Origin: Mobilicoccus sp032100225
GTDB taxonomy: Bacteria > Actinomycetota > Actinomycetes > Actinomycetales > Dermatophilaceae
Reading direction: 5' to 3'
DNA length: 39,615 nt
Assembly (NCBI GenBank): GCA_032100225.1
Contig: DAMDJY010000006.1
Coordinates: 1 to 39,615 of the forward strand
Below, in pieces: positions 15,781 through 24,774 of this stretch (position 1 is its first letter; each line of letters starts with the position of its first letter). A model generated the notes under the pieces. It did not search any database. It was not told where the DNA came from and was given only the letters and a program-made list of their open reading frames with translations. The translations under genes were made by a program, and so were the position numbers.

Positions 15781-18030
15781 ATGCTGCGCCCGAGTCGCTC
15801 CCTGCCCCTCGCCATCGCTTTCGCCCTGCCCGCCGCTGCCGCCCTCGCGGCGCCGCTGGCGACGGCTTCTGCCGCCCCCACCGCCAAGGAGGACGGCGTC
15901 ACCTTGGTGACGCGCTCGATCCTGCCGACGCAGACGTACGTCCCCGGCAGCGAGGCCTCCGGTCACTTCGTCGAGGGCAACGCCGCCGTCAAGGCGCCTT
16001 TCGCGGGTCAGCCCGTGCAGGGCTTCTCGGCCACGCACCGTCTCGGCGACGGCAGCTACCTCGTCATGGGCGACAACGGGTACGGCGCCAAGGACAACAG
16101 CGCCGACTACAACCTCGCCGTGCACCGCATCCGCCCCGCCGCGGGCAAGGCCGGCAAGGCTGGCGCGACGCAGTACCTCAACACGGTCTTCACGCTCTCG
16201 GACCCGGACTCCCTGGTGCCGTGGCAGATCTGGCGCGACGGCGGATGCGCCGCGGCGGCCACCAAGCCCGCCAACTACACCTGCCCCAAGGCCGACCGCA
16301 CCCTGACCGGCTGGGACTTCGACATCGAGTCGATGCAGGTGGCGAAGGACGGCACGTTCTGGTTCGGCGAGGAGTTCGGCCCGTACCTGCTGCACACCGA
16401 CCAGCTCGGCCGCCTCCTGTCGCCGCCGATCCCCACCCCCGGCGTCAAGGCTCCGCAGAACCCCACGCTGCGCGCCGGTGAGAAGCCGAACCTGGGCGGC
16501 TCCAAGGGCCTCGAGGGCATGGCGATCTCGCCCGACAGCAAGACCCTCTACCCGATGCTCGAAGGCGCCGTCGACGAGGACAAGGCCACCGGCCGGGCCA
16601 GTGACCTGCGCATCTACCAGGCGTCCATCACCAAGAACCGCGCCCGCTACACCGGCACCTTCTGGCGCTACCGCATGGAATCCGCCACGCACGCCATCGG
16701 CGACTTCATCGCGGTCAACGACCACCAGTTCCTCGCCATCGAGCGCGACAGCCTCCAGGGCGACAAGGCCGCGTTCAAGCGCATCTACCTCGTCGACATC
16801 GCGGGCGTCAAGAAGAACGGCTACGTGCGCAAGCAGCTCGTCGCCGACCTGATGAACGTGGCCGACCCCCAGGGCGTCGGCGGCGAGGCCACCAAGAACG
16901 GCCGTTTCGGATTCCCGTTCTTCACGATCGAGGATGTCGAGATCGTCGACGCCAACACGATCGCCGTGATGAACGACAACAACTTCCCGGCCATGGGCGG
17001 CCGCGGCGCCGACGTCACCGACGCCAACGAGTACATCGAGCTGCGCCTGGCCCACCCGCTCAAGGTCGACAAGCGTCTGCTCGGCTCGTTCGTGCCCTAC
17101 GGCCCGCAGCGCGGCAAGGCTGCCACCACGTACAGCGTCATCGGCGATGTGCCCTACGGCGCCGACCAGATCGCCCACTTTCCCACCTGGGTCGACGACA
17201 TCAACAAGGGCCGCACGAGCCGCACCATCCACGTCGGCGACATCAAGAACGGGTCCACGACCTGCGACGACGCCTACTTCGGCATGATCAAGTCACAGTT
17301 CGACCGCTTCGCCCAGCCGCTGGTCTACACCCCCGGCGACAACGAGTGGACCGACTGCCACCGCCCCAACAACGGCGGCTACGACCCGCTGGAGCGTCTC
17401 GCCACAATCCGTTCCACCTTTTTCGCCACCCCCGGGATGACCGGCGGCAAGGCCACCCCGTGCGCCTCCGAGGCCGCGAACGGCATTCCGGAGAACGTCA
17501 TGTGGCGCGAATCGAAGGTGTCGTTCGCCGCCGTGCACATCGTCGGCAGCAACAACTCCCTGCTGCCGTGGACGGGCAAGCCCGCCGCGACGCCCGAGCA
17601 GATCGCCGAGGAGAAGGCCCGTACCGGCAACGCCCTCTCGGTCATCGAACGCACCTTCGCCCAGGCCCGCCACAAGGGTGACCGCGCCGTCGTCATCGCG
17701 ATGCAGGCCGACATGTTCGACACCACCTACGCCCCCGAGGCCGGCTCCAACCGCGCCTTCGTCCCCGTCGTGCAGAAGCTCGTCGACGAGGCCAAGGACT
17801 TCGACGGCCCCGTCTACCTCGTCGACGGCGACAGCCACGTGTTCAACGTCGACACCCCGCTCGCGACCGGCTCCCGCTGGCTCGACTTCTACGGAATCTC
17901 GGGTGCGGCCGACAACCTCACCCGCATCACCACCGACGGATCCGTCAACAACACCAACTGGATCCGCATGAACATCAACCGCACCGGAGAGCCCCTGTCC
18001 TTCGTGCAGGTGCCGTACTCGAAGTTCTGA
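15781..18030 (+). CDS. Secreted fusion: esterase-like phytase domain + metallophosphoesterase
   Basis: A 749-residue exported protein. The signal peptide (about residues 1-33) ends near ATASA. Residues 40-440 match the 'esterase-like activity of phytase' family, a propeller with motifs MGDNGYGAKDNS, GWDFDIESMQ, GEEFGPYLLH, GLEGMAISPD and FFTIEDVEIVDANTIAVMNDNN. Residues 451-749 form a calcineurin-like phosphoesterase with metal-ligand motifs GDVPYG (455-460), HVGDIKNG (484 on), GDNEWTDC (519-526) and DGDSHVF (682-688). The ATG at 15781 has AGGAGA upstream. The two domains are usually encoded separately. A role in releasing phosphate from extracellular esters is likely; substrate unknown. Confidence 0.85.
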   Translation: MLRPSRSLPLAIAFALPAAAALAAPLATASAAPTAKEDGVTLVTRSILPTQTYVPGSEASGHFVEGNAAVKAPFAGQPVQGFSATHRLGDGSYLVMGDNGYGAKDNSADYNLAVHRIRPAAGKAGKAGATQYLNTVFTLSDPDSLVPWQIWRDGGCAAAATKPANYTCPKADRTLTGWDFDIESMQVAKDGTFWFGEEFGPYLLHTDQLGRLLSPPIPTPGVKAPQNPTLRAGEKPNLGGSKGLEGMAISPDSKTLYPMLEGAVDEDKATGRASDLRIYQASITKNRARYTGTFWRYRMESATHAIGDFIAVNDHQFLAIERDSLQGDKAAFKRIYLVDIAGVKKNGYVRKQLVADLMNVADPQGVGGEATKNGRFGFPFFTIEDVEIVDANTIAVMNDNNFPAMGGRGADVTDANEYIELRLAHPLKVDKRLLGSFVPYGPQRGKAATTYSVIGDVPYGADQIAHFPTWVDDINKGRTSRTIHVGDIKNGSTTCDDAYFGMIKSQFDRFAQPLVYTPGDNEWTDCHRPNNGGYDPLERLATIRSTFFATPGMTGGKATPCASEAANGIPENVMWRESKVSFAAVHIVGSNNSLLPWTGKPAATPEQIAEEKARTGNALSVIERTFAQARHKGDRAVVIAMQADMFDTTYAPEAGSNRAFVPVVQKLVDEAKDFDGPVYLVDGDSHVFNVDTPLATGSRWLDFYGISGAADNLTRITTDGSVNNTNWIRMNINRTGEPLSFVQVPYSKF

Positions 18031-18115
18031 AACCAACGCTGAGTTCGGAACACAGCGCTGACGGGCTCTGACGGCCTGTCGCATGCACCCGGTGGCCCGG
18101 GGCCGACGTCACACC

Positions 18116-18140
18116 GACGCCGACCCGGGTCATCGGCGTC
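18116..18140. terminator. Possible terminator hairpin
   Basis: gacgccga / tcggcgtc with a 9-base loop, extendable with mismatches to about 18103-18148, 85 bp after the fusion gene. No U tract. Confidence 0.4.
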
Positions 18141-18176
18141 TGTGCCGACATGGCCACCACCGGAAACGCGCGTGCG

Positions 18177-18275
18177 ACACCGCCCATATGCGGCGCCCCA
18201 CCAGCACTTCCGACTCACCGCACTGCACATGCGCGCAGAACACCGCCCATATGCGGCGCCCGACCGGCATTTCCG
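18177..18275. repeat. Two 36-bp direct repeats with a CATATG core
   Basis: Copies at 18177-18212 and 18240-18275 begin acaccgcccatatgcggcg and differ at about four positions; their starts are 63 bp apart. A weaker related stretch (caccgcactgcacatgcg) lies between them at about 18216. They sit between two convergent genes, away from any promoter I can assign. Confidence 0.7.
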
Positions 18276-18291
18276 GCGTGGCGGGTGGGGG

Positions 18292-19485
18292 TCAGCCGGC
18301 GGACGGTGACGAGCGTTTGGCCGTGCTCGCGGCTCTGGCGCCGGTGCGTCGAGCCGTCGATGCGGACTGCTCGCGCGGCCCCGGCGGCGCGTCCGGTGCC
18401 GAGGTCGAGTCGCCGTCGTCGTCGGTGGCGGCGTCCATGGCTTCGCCGGTGGTGCGGTCGGTGGGCAGGAGGGATCCGGTCACGGCGTGGTAGGGCCATT
18501 CGAGGGTGTGGGGGGCCGAGCGGGTGACGTAGTTGGGCGACTCGTTGACGCGAATGGTCTCGGGTGGGAGGAAGAACGGGACCTGCGGCGGGTTGGCCGT
18601 CCACGCCGCGACGAACAGGGTGAGGCGCACCGCCAGGCTGAGGATCAGCGCGAGGGTCGCGACGGCGGTGAACGAGGCGAGTACCGGGTTGTCGACGACG
18701 CCGAGGACCGATGACCCCGCCCAGCGCAGCAGTCCCGTCCCGAGGGCGCCGAGCAGCGATCCGGCCATGAGATCTCGCCGCACCACGTGGACGCCGGCAG
18801 TGACTCGGAACAGCATGGCGAACACGAGCGCGTCCACGAGTCCCGCCAAGAGGGTGGCCGCGACGACGGCCAACGACCCCGTCGCGCCGCCCGCCACCCC
18901 GATCCACCCGAGGACGAGGTGAGCGAACGGTCCGAACGCGGTGGTCAAGGTCAGCGAGATGAGCATTCCCACGGCGAGACCGATGAACCCGAGCAGGTCG
19001 CGGGCCTTGCCCACGTACATGATCAGTGGGGCGCCGCCGAGACCGAACATCGCCCGGATGGACCGGCGCAGCCCCGCCATCACGCTGAGTGATGTCCATA
19101 GCGCCACGATCAGCGACCCCAACGTGATCGGGTTCCAGAACGAGTCGACCACCAGCGAGTTCGGGTCGATGATTCCCGAGTTCGTGCCGTCGTCGATGAG
19201 GCCGGGGATCGTGGCGTTGATCGCCGCCAGGCCTTCGTCGAGCAAAACCGGGTTCTCGCCGAGAAAGAGACGCGCGGCGTTGACGACGATGGTGAGCACT
19301 GCCGTCAACGAGATGACAGCCGACCAGGTGACGCCACCGGCGGCCAGCGCTGCACCACCGAAGTGGTAGCGCATCGCCGCCCGCAGCACGCGTTGATCCC
19401 ACAGCCAGCGGCCCGCGGGCAGCCACCCCACGGCACGCACCGGGTCAGTGGGGTTCTCGTCCTGCTCGGGCGTCCGCTCGGCCAT
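18292..19485 (-). CDS. YihY/BrkB-family membrane protein (copy 1)
   Basis: A 397-residue protein with about six helices in the YihY/virulence factor BrkB layout (RYHFGGAALAAGGVTWSAV..., DPNSLVVDSFWNPITLGSLI, GTGLLRWAGSSVLGVV) and a charged Ser/Ala-rich C-terminal tail. The family is of uncertain function; names such as ribonuclease BN are historical. The ATG at 19485 is favoured over a GTG two codons earlier because TAGGTT lies six bases upstream, indicating a leaderless mRNA. It shares motifs throughout with the copy at 34822-36177 (for example DPNSL and NPITLGSLIVALW against NPVSIIATLVALW), so the two are paralogues. Confidence 0.88.
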   Translation of the reverse strand: MAERTPEQDENPTDPVRAVGWLPAGRWLWDQRVLRAAMRYHFGGAALAAGGVTWSAVISLTAVLTIVVNAARLFLGENPVLLDEGLAAINATIPGLIDDGTNSGIIDPNSLVVDSFWNPITLGSLIVALWTSLSVMAGLRRSIRAMFGLGGAPLIMYVGKARDLLGFIGLAVGMLISLTLTTAFGPFAHLVLGWIGVAGGATGSLAVVAATLLAGLVDALVFAMLFRVTAGVHVVRRDLMAGSLLGALGTGLLRWAGSSVLGVVDNPVLASFTAVATLALILSLAVRLTLFVAAWTANPPQVPFFLPPETIRVNESPNYVTRSAPHTLEWPYHAVTGSLLPTDRTTGEAMDAATDDDGDSTSAPDAPPGPREQSASTARRTGARAASTAKRSSPSAG

Positions 19486-19491
19486 GGGCAC

Positions 19492-19497
19492 AACCTA
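19492..19497 (-). promoter_or_regulatory. -10 box of YihY copy 1 (leaderless)
   Basis: TAGGTT on the minus strand, six bases, then ATG at 19485. Confidence 0.6.
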
Positions 19498-19634
19498 TCT
19501 GCGCCGACCCTGTGGGCGGGGTGGTGCGGCTGTTGCTGCCCCGACACTCATACTCACGCTCGACAAACGGGCAACCGTGTGCGTGATCCACGGCTCATCG
19601 GCCCGGTAAGCCACGCCGAGTCATCGGAGGTCTC

Positions 19635-19640
19635 TAGTCT
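19635..19640 (+). promoter_or_regulatory. -10 box of the DAACS symporter gene (leaderless)
   Basis: TAGTCT, six bases, then ATG at 19647. A GGAGG at 19626-19630 is too far upstream to act as a ribosome site. Confidence 0.6.
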
Positions 19641-19646
19641 CGCTCC

Positions 19647-20894
19647 ATGACCTCCCGCAAGATCGGTCTGCTTCCGCGGATCCTCATCGCCATCGTCCTC
19701 GGCATCGTCTGTGGACTGTTCTTCCCCGAATGGTTGACACGCGTCTTCGTCACGTTCAACGGTCTCTTCGGCGGATTCCTCTCCTTCATCATTCCGCTGA
19801 TCATCCTGGGCCTCATCGCCCCGGCGATCTCCGAGCTCGGCAAGGGCGCCGGAAAGTGGCTGGCCATCACGACGGCCATCGCTTACGGATCGACGGTCTT
19901 CGCGGGCCTCTTCGGGTTTGCCGCAGGAATGACGTTCCTGCCCAAGCTGCTCGCCGGGCACGAGGTGGCGTCGTTCACCAACCCGGAGGATGCGCTGCTC
20001 AAGCCCTACTTCGTGGTCGAGATGCCGCCGGTCTTCGGCGTGATGACCGCCCTGATCCTCGCGTTCGCGATCGGTGTGACCCTGACTGTCATCGAGGGCG
20101 ACACGCTGCAGCGTGGCTTCGTCGAGTTCCGCGCGATCGTCAACAAGATCATCACCGCGGTCATCATTCCGCTGCTGCCGATCTACATTTTCGGCATCTT
20201 CCTCAACATGACGGCCGTCGGTCAGGTGTGGGCGATCATCAGCACGTTCCTGGGCGTCATCCTCATGGTGTTCGCGCTGACGATCATCCTGCTGCTCGTC
20301 CAATACTCCATCGCAGGGGCTGTGGCACACCGCAACCCGTTGAAGATGCTCAAGACGCTGGTGCCTGCGTACGCCACCGCGCTCGGCACGTCGTCCTCGG
20401 CCGCGACGATCCCCGTCACGCTGCGCCAGACGATCCTCTCGGGCGTCTCCGAGCCGGTCGCCTCGTTCGTCGTCCCGCTGTGCGCGACGATCCACCTGGC
20501 CGGTTCGACGCTCAAGATCACCGTGTTCTCCCTCGCCGTGATGATGCTCTACGGCATGCCGATCGACCCGGCCCTGATCTTCGGGTTCATTCTCATGCTC
20601 GGCATCACGATGGTCGCTGCGCCCGGCGTTCCCGGCGGCGCGATCATGACGGCTGCGGGTCTGCTGTCCTCGATGCTCGGCTTCACGGAGCCGCAGGTCG
20701 GCCTGATGATCGCCACGTACATCGCCATCGACTCCTTCGGCACGGCCGCCAACGTCACCGGTGACGCTGCCATCGCGACGGTCATCGACACGATGACCAC
20801 GCGTTCCAACGCCCGCAAGGGCGTCACCACTGCCGCCACCGGCACGACGACCACCACCGACACCACCGGCGGGTCCACCGTCGTCGAGGGCTGA
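19647..20894 (+). CDS. Dicarboxylate/amino acid:cation symporter (DAACS), atypical binding site
   Basis: A 415-residue symporter with the DAACS fold: a Ser-rich hairpin-1 motif (GTSSSAATIP, 247-256), hairpin 2 (VAAPGVPGGAIM) and helix 8 (AIDSFGTAANVTGD, 360-373). Compared with the known archaeal homologue GltPh, the helix-8 Asp, Thr, Asn and Asp are kept, but the Arg that binds the substrate side-chain carboxylate is Gly365. The helix-7 NMDGT motif reads HLAGS (283-287), so two Na+ ligands are changed. This argues against aspartate/glutamate as substrate. The C-terminus is a Thr/Gly-rich tail. The gene is leaderless and ends at a strong terminator. Confidence 0.9.
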   Translation: MTSRKIGLLPRILIAIVLGIVCGLFFPEWLTRVFVTFNGLFGGFLSFIIPLIILGLIAPAISELGKGAGKWLAITTAIAYGSTVFAGLFGFAAGMTFLPKLLAGHEVASFTNPEDALLKPYFVVEMPPVFGVMTALILAFAIGVTLTVIEGDTLQRGFVEFRAIVNKIITAVIIPLLPIYIFGIFLNMTAVGQVWAIISTFLGVILMVFALTIILLLVQYSIAGAVAHRNPLKMLKTLVPAYATALGTSSSAATIPVTLRQTILSGVSEPVASFVVPLCATIHLAGSTLKITVFSLAVMMLYGMPIDPALIFGFILMLGITMVAAPGVPGGAIMTAAGLLSSMLGFTEPQVGLMIATYIAIDSFGTAANVTGDAAIATVIDTMTTRSNARKGVTTAATGTTTTTDTTGGSTVVEG

Positions 20895-20915
20895 TCGCCT
20901 ACCCCGTTTCGCATC

Positions 20916-20965
20916 GACGACAGCGGCGCCGCTCACCGATTCTGGTGGGCGGCGCCGCTGTCGTC
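20916..20965. terminator. Strong bidirectional terminator
   Basis: A perfect 17-bp stem (gacgacagcggcgccgc, 20916-20932, with 20949-20965), extended inward by several more pairs, between the convergent DAACS and secreted-protein genes. Confidence 0.85.
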
Positions 20966-21011
20966 TGCCGTGGGCCGAGGGTCGGTCACCGGCCCACGGC
21001 GTGGTCGCGGG

Positions 21012-22958
21012 TCAGGAACGTGCGAGGAAGGTCTGGTTCACGTTCTTCTTCGCGCCCCACCCGTTCTTGGTCGTGGCGCCCTTGCCGAGCTCCCAGGCAA
21101 CGACGACAGAGCGGCCAGGCTTGATCGTGGCGAGGCGAGAGGTCGTGCGCACGTCACCGATCGAGGCCGACGTCTTGCGGTTGACGGCTTTGACGACCTG
21201 AGCCTTCGTGGCGTCGGCCGGCACGGTGACGGTCACGAACTGCCAACGGCTGGCGCCCCACACGCCTTTGTCCTCGCGGAAGCGAAGGCGGCCGTCGTCG
21301 TCCAGACGGGCGACGAGTCGAGCCTGCGCGGCCGTCTTCGGCATGTAACGGTCGACCTGGAAGGTGCGGGTGACCATGCGCGGTGCGGATCTGACCGTCG
21401 AGCCCGGACGCGTCGTGGTGTCGCGCGGCGGGATCGTCGGAGTCGGTCTGCCGGGCTGTGCCGGCGGTGTCACCACCGGGTCGGCGGGCTTGACCGGAGG
21501 CGTGGTGGGCTCACTCGGCTTGGTGGGGGGCGTGACGACCACAGGCGGGGTGACGACCGGCGGGGTGGTGGGCTGGGTCGTCGGCGCACATGCAGCGGCC
21601 TGCGCCGGCGTCAAGGGACGGGTCGACGTGGAGGTCACCTTCTCGGGCTCTGCGGGGACCCAGCGGCCGGTGCGGGAGTCGAAGACGTTGCGGGTCGTCG
21701 TGGTCACGGTGGTGACGGTGACGGACGTGGTCGCACAGTCGGGGCCCGACTCGGTGGCCTGCGTCTCGACCGTGGGGGCCGGACCGCCGGCAGTGCAGTC
21801 GGTCGAGGTGCCCACGAGAGTTTCGTCGATGATCATCTGCTTGCCGGTCCCGTCGGGGCGGCCGGTCAGATTGAGGCTGACCGACGATCCGGTCGGCATG
21901 GAGGCGATGGTGACGCTGACGGTCTTGCCGTCGGCGCTCACCACGGGCGTGCCGACTCCGGAGACCGCGCCCCGGTACTTCACCGGGAGCGCTCCGCCGC
22001 CGGGGCTGAGCACCTTGACCGGCGCTGCGGCGTCGAACGTCAGGCCGGAGACCGCCTCGGCGGTGAAGGTGACGTCGGTCAGGGCCACGTCGGTGGCGCC
22101 GTAGATCCGCCAGGAGGAGGCCGTCATGGCGTCGCCCCAGGAGTCGGCGTTGGTCTCGCCGGGCAGGGCGGAGTCCTTGATGCGCTGCTCGACGTCGGGC
22201 GCGGTCAGCGACCGGATAGTGCGGCCGGTCAGTGCGACCTGGCAGGTGCCGAGCGCGGGAGTCTCACGTGCGGGCGGCGTCGTGGGCGCACAGCCTGCAG
22301 CAGCGTTGCCGCTCTCCAGGTACGCACCGGTGAGACGCGCCGTGGCGATGTAGGAGTCACGGGCGGTCGCGTCCGAGACAGGCGCCGTGAGGTTGAGGAT
22401 GCGCCCGGTTCCGGCGCGGAGCGTGCCCAGGTCGATGACGATGGTGTTGCCGCGCAGCGAGACGTTCGACGGGGCGACGTTGCCGAAGGAGTACTCCGTC
22501 TTCCACTTGTTGATCCAGGCGGCGTAGTCCTGCTTGGTCTCCTGCGTCCAGGTGAGTCCGTCCGGCAGAGTGAGCGTGACCTGGGCGTTGAGGATCGTCT
22601 TCTTGGTGGCGATCGGGAGGCGGAAGTTGAGTGCGCTGGTGTCGCCGGAGCCGGTCAGGTAGTGCTGGATCTCCATGTAGCCCGTGTGACCCGTGAAGAC
22701 CTGGTCGTTGACCTCGCGCACGAATCCGGAATTGCCGTAGTCGTAGGTGGTGCCGTTGTAGTGGCGCAGTCCCTCCGGCATGTCCTTCTCGTCCGGGTCC
22801 TGCAGCGACTCGACCTGCCAGTCGACCCCGCATCCGACGCTCTTGTCACCCGACTCCGAGCCAGGGTTGGTGGCCGAGGCGCCCCCGGCCGGAATGGCGA
22901 TGAGCCCTCCGGTGAGTGCGACGACGACGGCCATGCTGTGGCGGCGTGAAATCCCCAT
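21012..22958 (-). CDS. Large secreted Pro/Thr-rich protein
   Basis: A 648-residue exported protein. The signal peptide (MGISRRHSMAV..., cleavage near GGASA, about residue 29) is followed by a beta-rich region with adhesin-like repeats (NAQVTLTLPDGLTW, NTIVIDLGTLRAGTG, KTVSVTIASMPTGSS), a Pro/Thr-rich stretch at about 430-530 and a C-terminal globular part (VTRTFQVDRYMPKT... KNVNQTFLARS). There is no LPXTG sorting signal or C-terminal anchor, so it is probably released or held non-covalently. The ATG at 22958 has AGGGGGAAA upstream; a second ATG seven codons earlier has no ribosome site. Its role is unknown, perhaps surface or matrix. Confidence 0.78.
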   Translation of the reverse strand: MGISRRHSMAVVVALTGGLIAIPAGGASATNPGSESGDKSVGCGVDWQVESLQDPDEKDMPEGLRHYNGTTYDYGNSGFVREVNDQVFTGHTGYMEIQHYLTGSGDTSALNFRLPIATKKTILNAQVTLTLPDGLTWTQETKQDYAAWINKWKTEYSFGNVAPSNVSLRGNTIVIDLGTLRAGTGRILNLTAPVSDATARDSYIATARLTGAYLESGNAAAGCAPTTPPARETPALGTCQVALTGRTIRSLTAPDVEQRIKDSALPGETNADSWGDAMTASSWRIYGATDVALTDVTFTAEAVSGLTFDAAAPVKVLSPGGGALPVKYRGAVSGVGTPVVSADGKTVSVTIASMPTGSSVSLNLTGRPDGTGKQMIIDETLVGTSTDCTAGGPAPTVETQATESGPDCATTSVTVTTVTTTTRNVFDSRTGRWVPAEPEKVTSTSTRPLTPAQAAACAPTTQPTTPPVVTPPVVVTPPTKPSEPTTPPVKPADPVVTPPAQPGRPTPTIPPRDTTTRPGSTVRSAPRMVTRTFQVDRYMPKTAAQARLVARLDDDGRLRFREDKGVWGASRWQFVTVTVPADATKAQVVKAVNRKTSASIGDVRTTSRLATIKPGRSVVVAWELGKGATTKNGWGAKKNVNQTFLARS

Positions 22959-22980
22959 GATGTTTCCCCCTGATGACATG

Positions 22981-23004
22981 CGGATCGACCCCTCCGTCGA
23001 TCCG
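22981..23004 (-). promoter_or_regulatory. 5' leader hairpin of the secreted Pro/Thr-rich protein gene
   Basis: cggatcgac / gtcgatccg with a 6-base loop lies between the predicted transcription start and the ATG at 22958. GGGGGAAACA occurs on both sides of it, once as the ribosome site, so alternative pairings are conceivable. Confidence 0.4.
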
Positions 23005-23042
23005 TACGCCCTGGTGTTTCCCCCACCGTCGGGCGTAATTCG

Positions 23043-23070
23043 AGATTAGCCGGACACTCGTTCAAGACAA
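23043..23070 (-). promoter_or_regulatory. Predicted sigma70-type promoter of the secreted Pro/Thr-rich protein gene
   Basis: On the minus strand TTGTCT (23070-23065), a 16-base spacer and TAATCT (23048-23043). Transcription would begin near 23036, giving a leader of about 78 nt that contains the hairpin at 22981-23004. Confidence 0.6.
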
Positions 23071-23145
23071 GGGTCTGAGACGCCCGGTGGGATACAACGG
23101 GACCCCGTAGAGCACAACGGGCGGCATGGCTGACGACGGGCACGA

Positions 23146-23183
23146 CAGAACCGGCCACCCCTGGGCAGGGATGGCCGGTTCTG
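23146..23183. terminator. Terminator hairpin after the GPH transporter gene
   Basis: cagaaccggcca (23146-23157) pairs perfectly with 23172-23183; the loop contains a further short self-complement (ccctgggcaggg). It lies 30 bp past the uidB-like stop. Confidence 0.75.
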
Positions 23184-23212
23184 CGAAGGCTGCTCGGCGA
23201 GCCGAGGGCGGG

Positions 23213-24646
23213 TCAGACCGTCGTCTCCTCGCGGTCCGTGCGCTCCTTGAGCTCGGCCGTGATCTCCGCGTACCGATCCTCGGTGAGGGGGTAGGCGGCC
23301 ATGACCAGCAGCGACAGTAGGACGAAGACGCCCATGATCGCGCCGCCGTACATCTGGATGTTCTCGGCGACACCGGGCAGCTGGGACTGGCCGCTGGAGG
23401 CGCGGCCGGCGTCGTAGGCCGCCCAGGTGAGCGCGGCACCACCGACGAGACCACCGAAGGCCTGACCGAGCTTGCGGGTGAACGAGAACACGGCATACGT
23501 GGTGCCCTCGGTGCGGTGACCGGTCTTCCAGTGGCCGTAGTCGACACAGTCGGCCTCGAGCGCCCACATGAGGGCGTTGACGCCGGAGATGCCGATACCG
23601 AGCACGAAGAAGGTGACCGGGCCGAGCCACGGCATCGCGGACAGCGGCAAGAAGGCCAACATGATCGTACCGACGATGAACATGGCACCCATGAGGATGT
23701 ACGCCTTGCGCTTACCGATGGTCGCCACCATCTTGGGAATCATCGGGCGGATGACGAACAACGGAATGGTCTGCGCCAGCTGGTTCCATGCGATGAATTG
23801 CGCGTCACCGATGACCTGCGTGGCGATATAGGCACCCAGGGTCGAGAGGGCGATCATGCCGGTGAGAAAGAGGATCGCCGAGGCCGACAGGATGAGCAGC
23901 GGACGGTTGGTGAACAGCGTGCGGAAGGTGTCACCCATCGACACCTTGGCCACAGGTCGGGCCACCTACTCCTTGGTGTTGAACACCATGAAGAGGTAGA
24001 GCGCCATACCGAGGACGAGGAACCCGCCGGTCGTGTAGAGCAGCGCCTGCTGCAGCGCCTCGGGGTCGCCCATGGCAGCGCGGATCTGGGGCGCGATGAC
24101 GAACGCGATGGCGAGCATCGACAGCATCGCGCCGTACATGCGGAACGTGGCGAGCTTGGAACGCTCCACGGGGTTCTGCGTCATGGCCGGAGCCATCGAG
24201 CCGAAAGCGATGTTGACCAGGGTGTAGAAGACGCTACCCATCAGCAGGTAGGTGACGTACATCCAGATCGTCGCACCCGAGGCGGAGATGTTCGGAAAGA
24301 ACGCCTTGACCGAATAGATCGACATGCTCGACAGGAGCAGCGGGAGCGAGAACCAGAGGATGAACGGACGGAACTTGCCGTACTTGCCCGGCTTCTTGAG
24401 GTCGATAAGACGCCCCGCCATGAGGTCGGTGAACGCATCGAGGATGCGCACGACGTCGAACATCGAGCCGACCACGAGCGCACTGATCCCCACCACGTCG
24501 GTGTAGTAGAGGATCAAGAACATGCTCGCCATGCTGAACGACAAGTTGTTGGCGAAGTCACCTGCGGCACAACCCAGGTAACTCATCATTCCCAACGGCT
24601 GCCTCGCGTGGGCCTCCGGTGCTGCAGTGGACCGAATGGTCGACAT
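23213..24646 (-). pseudogene. uidB: GPH-family glucuronide/glycoside transporter interrupted by an in-frame TAG
   Basis: The two halves read in one frame and together make a normal-length GPH (glycoside-pentoside-hexuronide:cation) symporter of about 477 codons. The N-terminal half (226 residues, from the ATG at 24646 behind AGGGGAGGA) includes GDFANNLSFSM and RILDAFTDLMAGRLID and ends at FNTKE; then TAG (23968-23966); then VARPVAKVSMGDTF and 243 more residues, including ALMWALEADCVDYGHWKTG. The family usually has a residue such as Arg or Gln at the stop position. No frameshift is involved. Downstream position after uidA points to glucuronide uptake. It may be a true nonsense mutation, a sequencing error or readthrough; the next codon is a GTG. 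Confidence 0.85.
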
Positions 24647-24774
24647 TGTTCCTCCCCTGATTTTTTCTGTTGACTCCATTGAAGTCAGGGCACCGGCAAT
24701 CCCACATCGGTTGCCGAATGTTGCCTCGGACGACCGTCCAGTCCGGGAGTCCGGGAGCCCGGGGCAGCCGCAAA

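Noticed and set aside
18177..18275. CRISPR array
   Set aside because: Only two clear repeats with one 27-bp spacer, repeat copies differ at several positions, and no cas genes are present.
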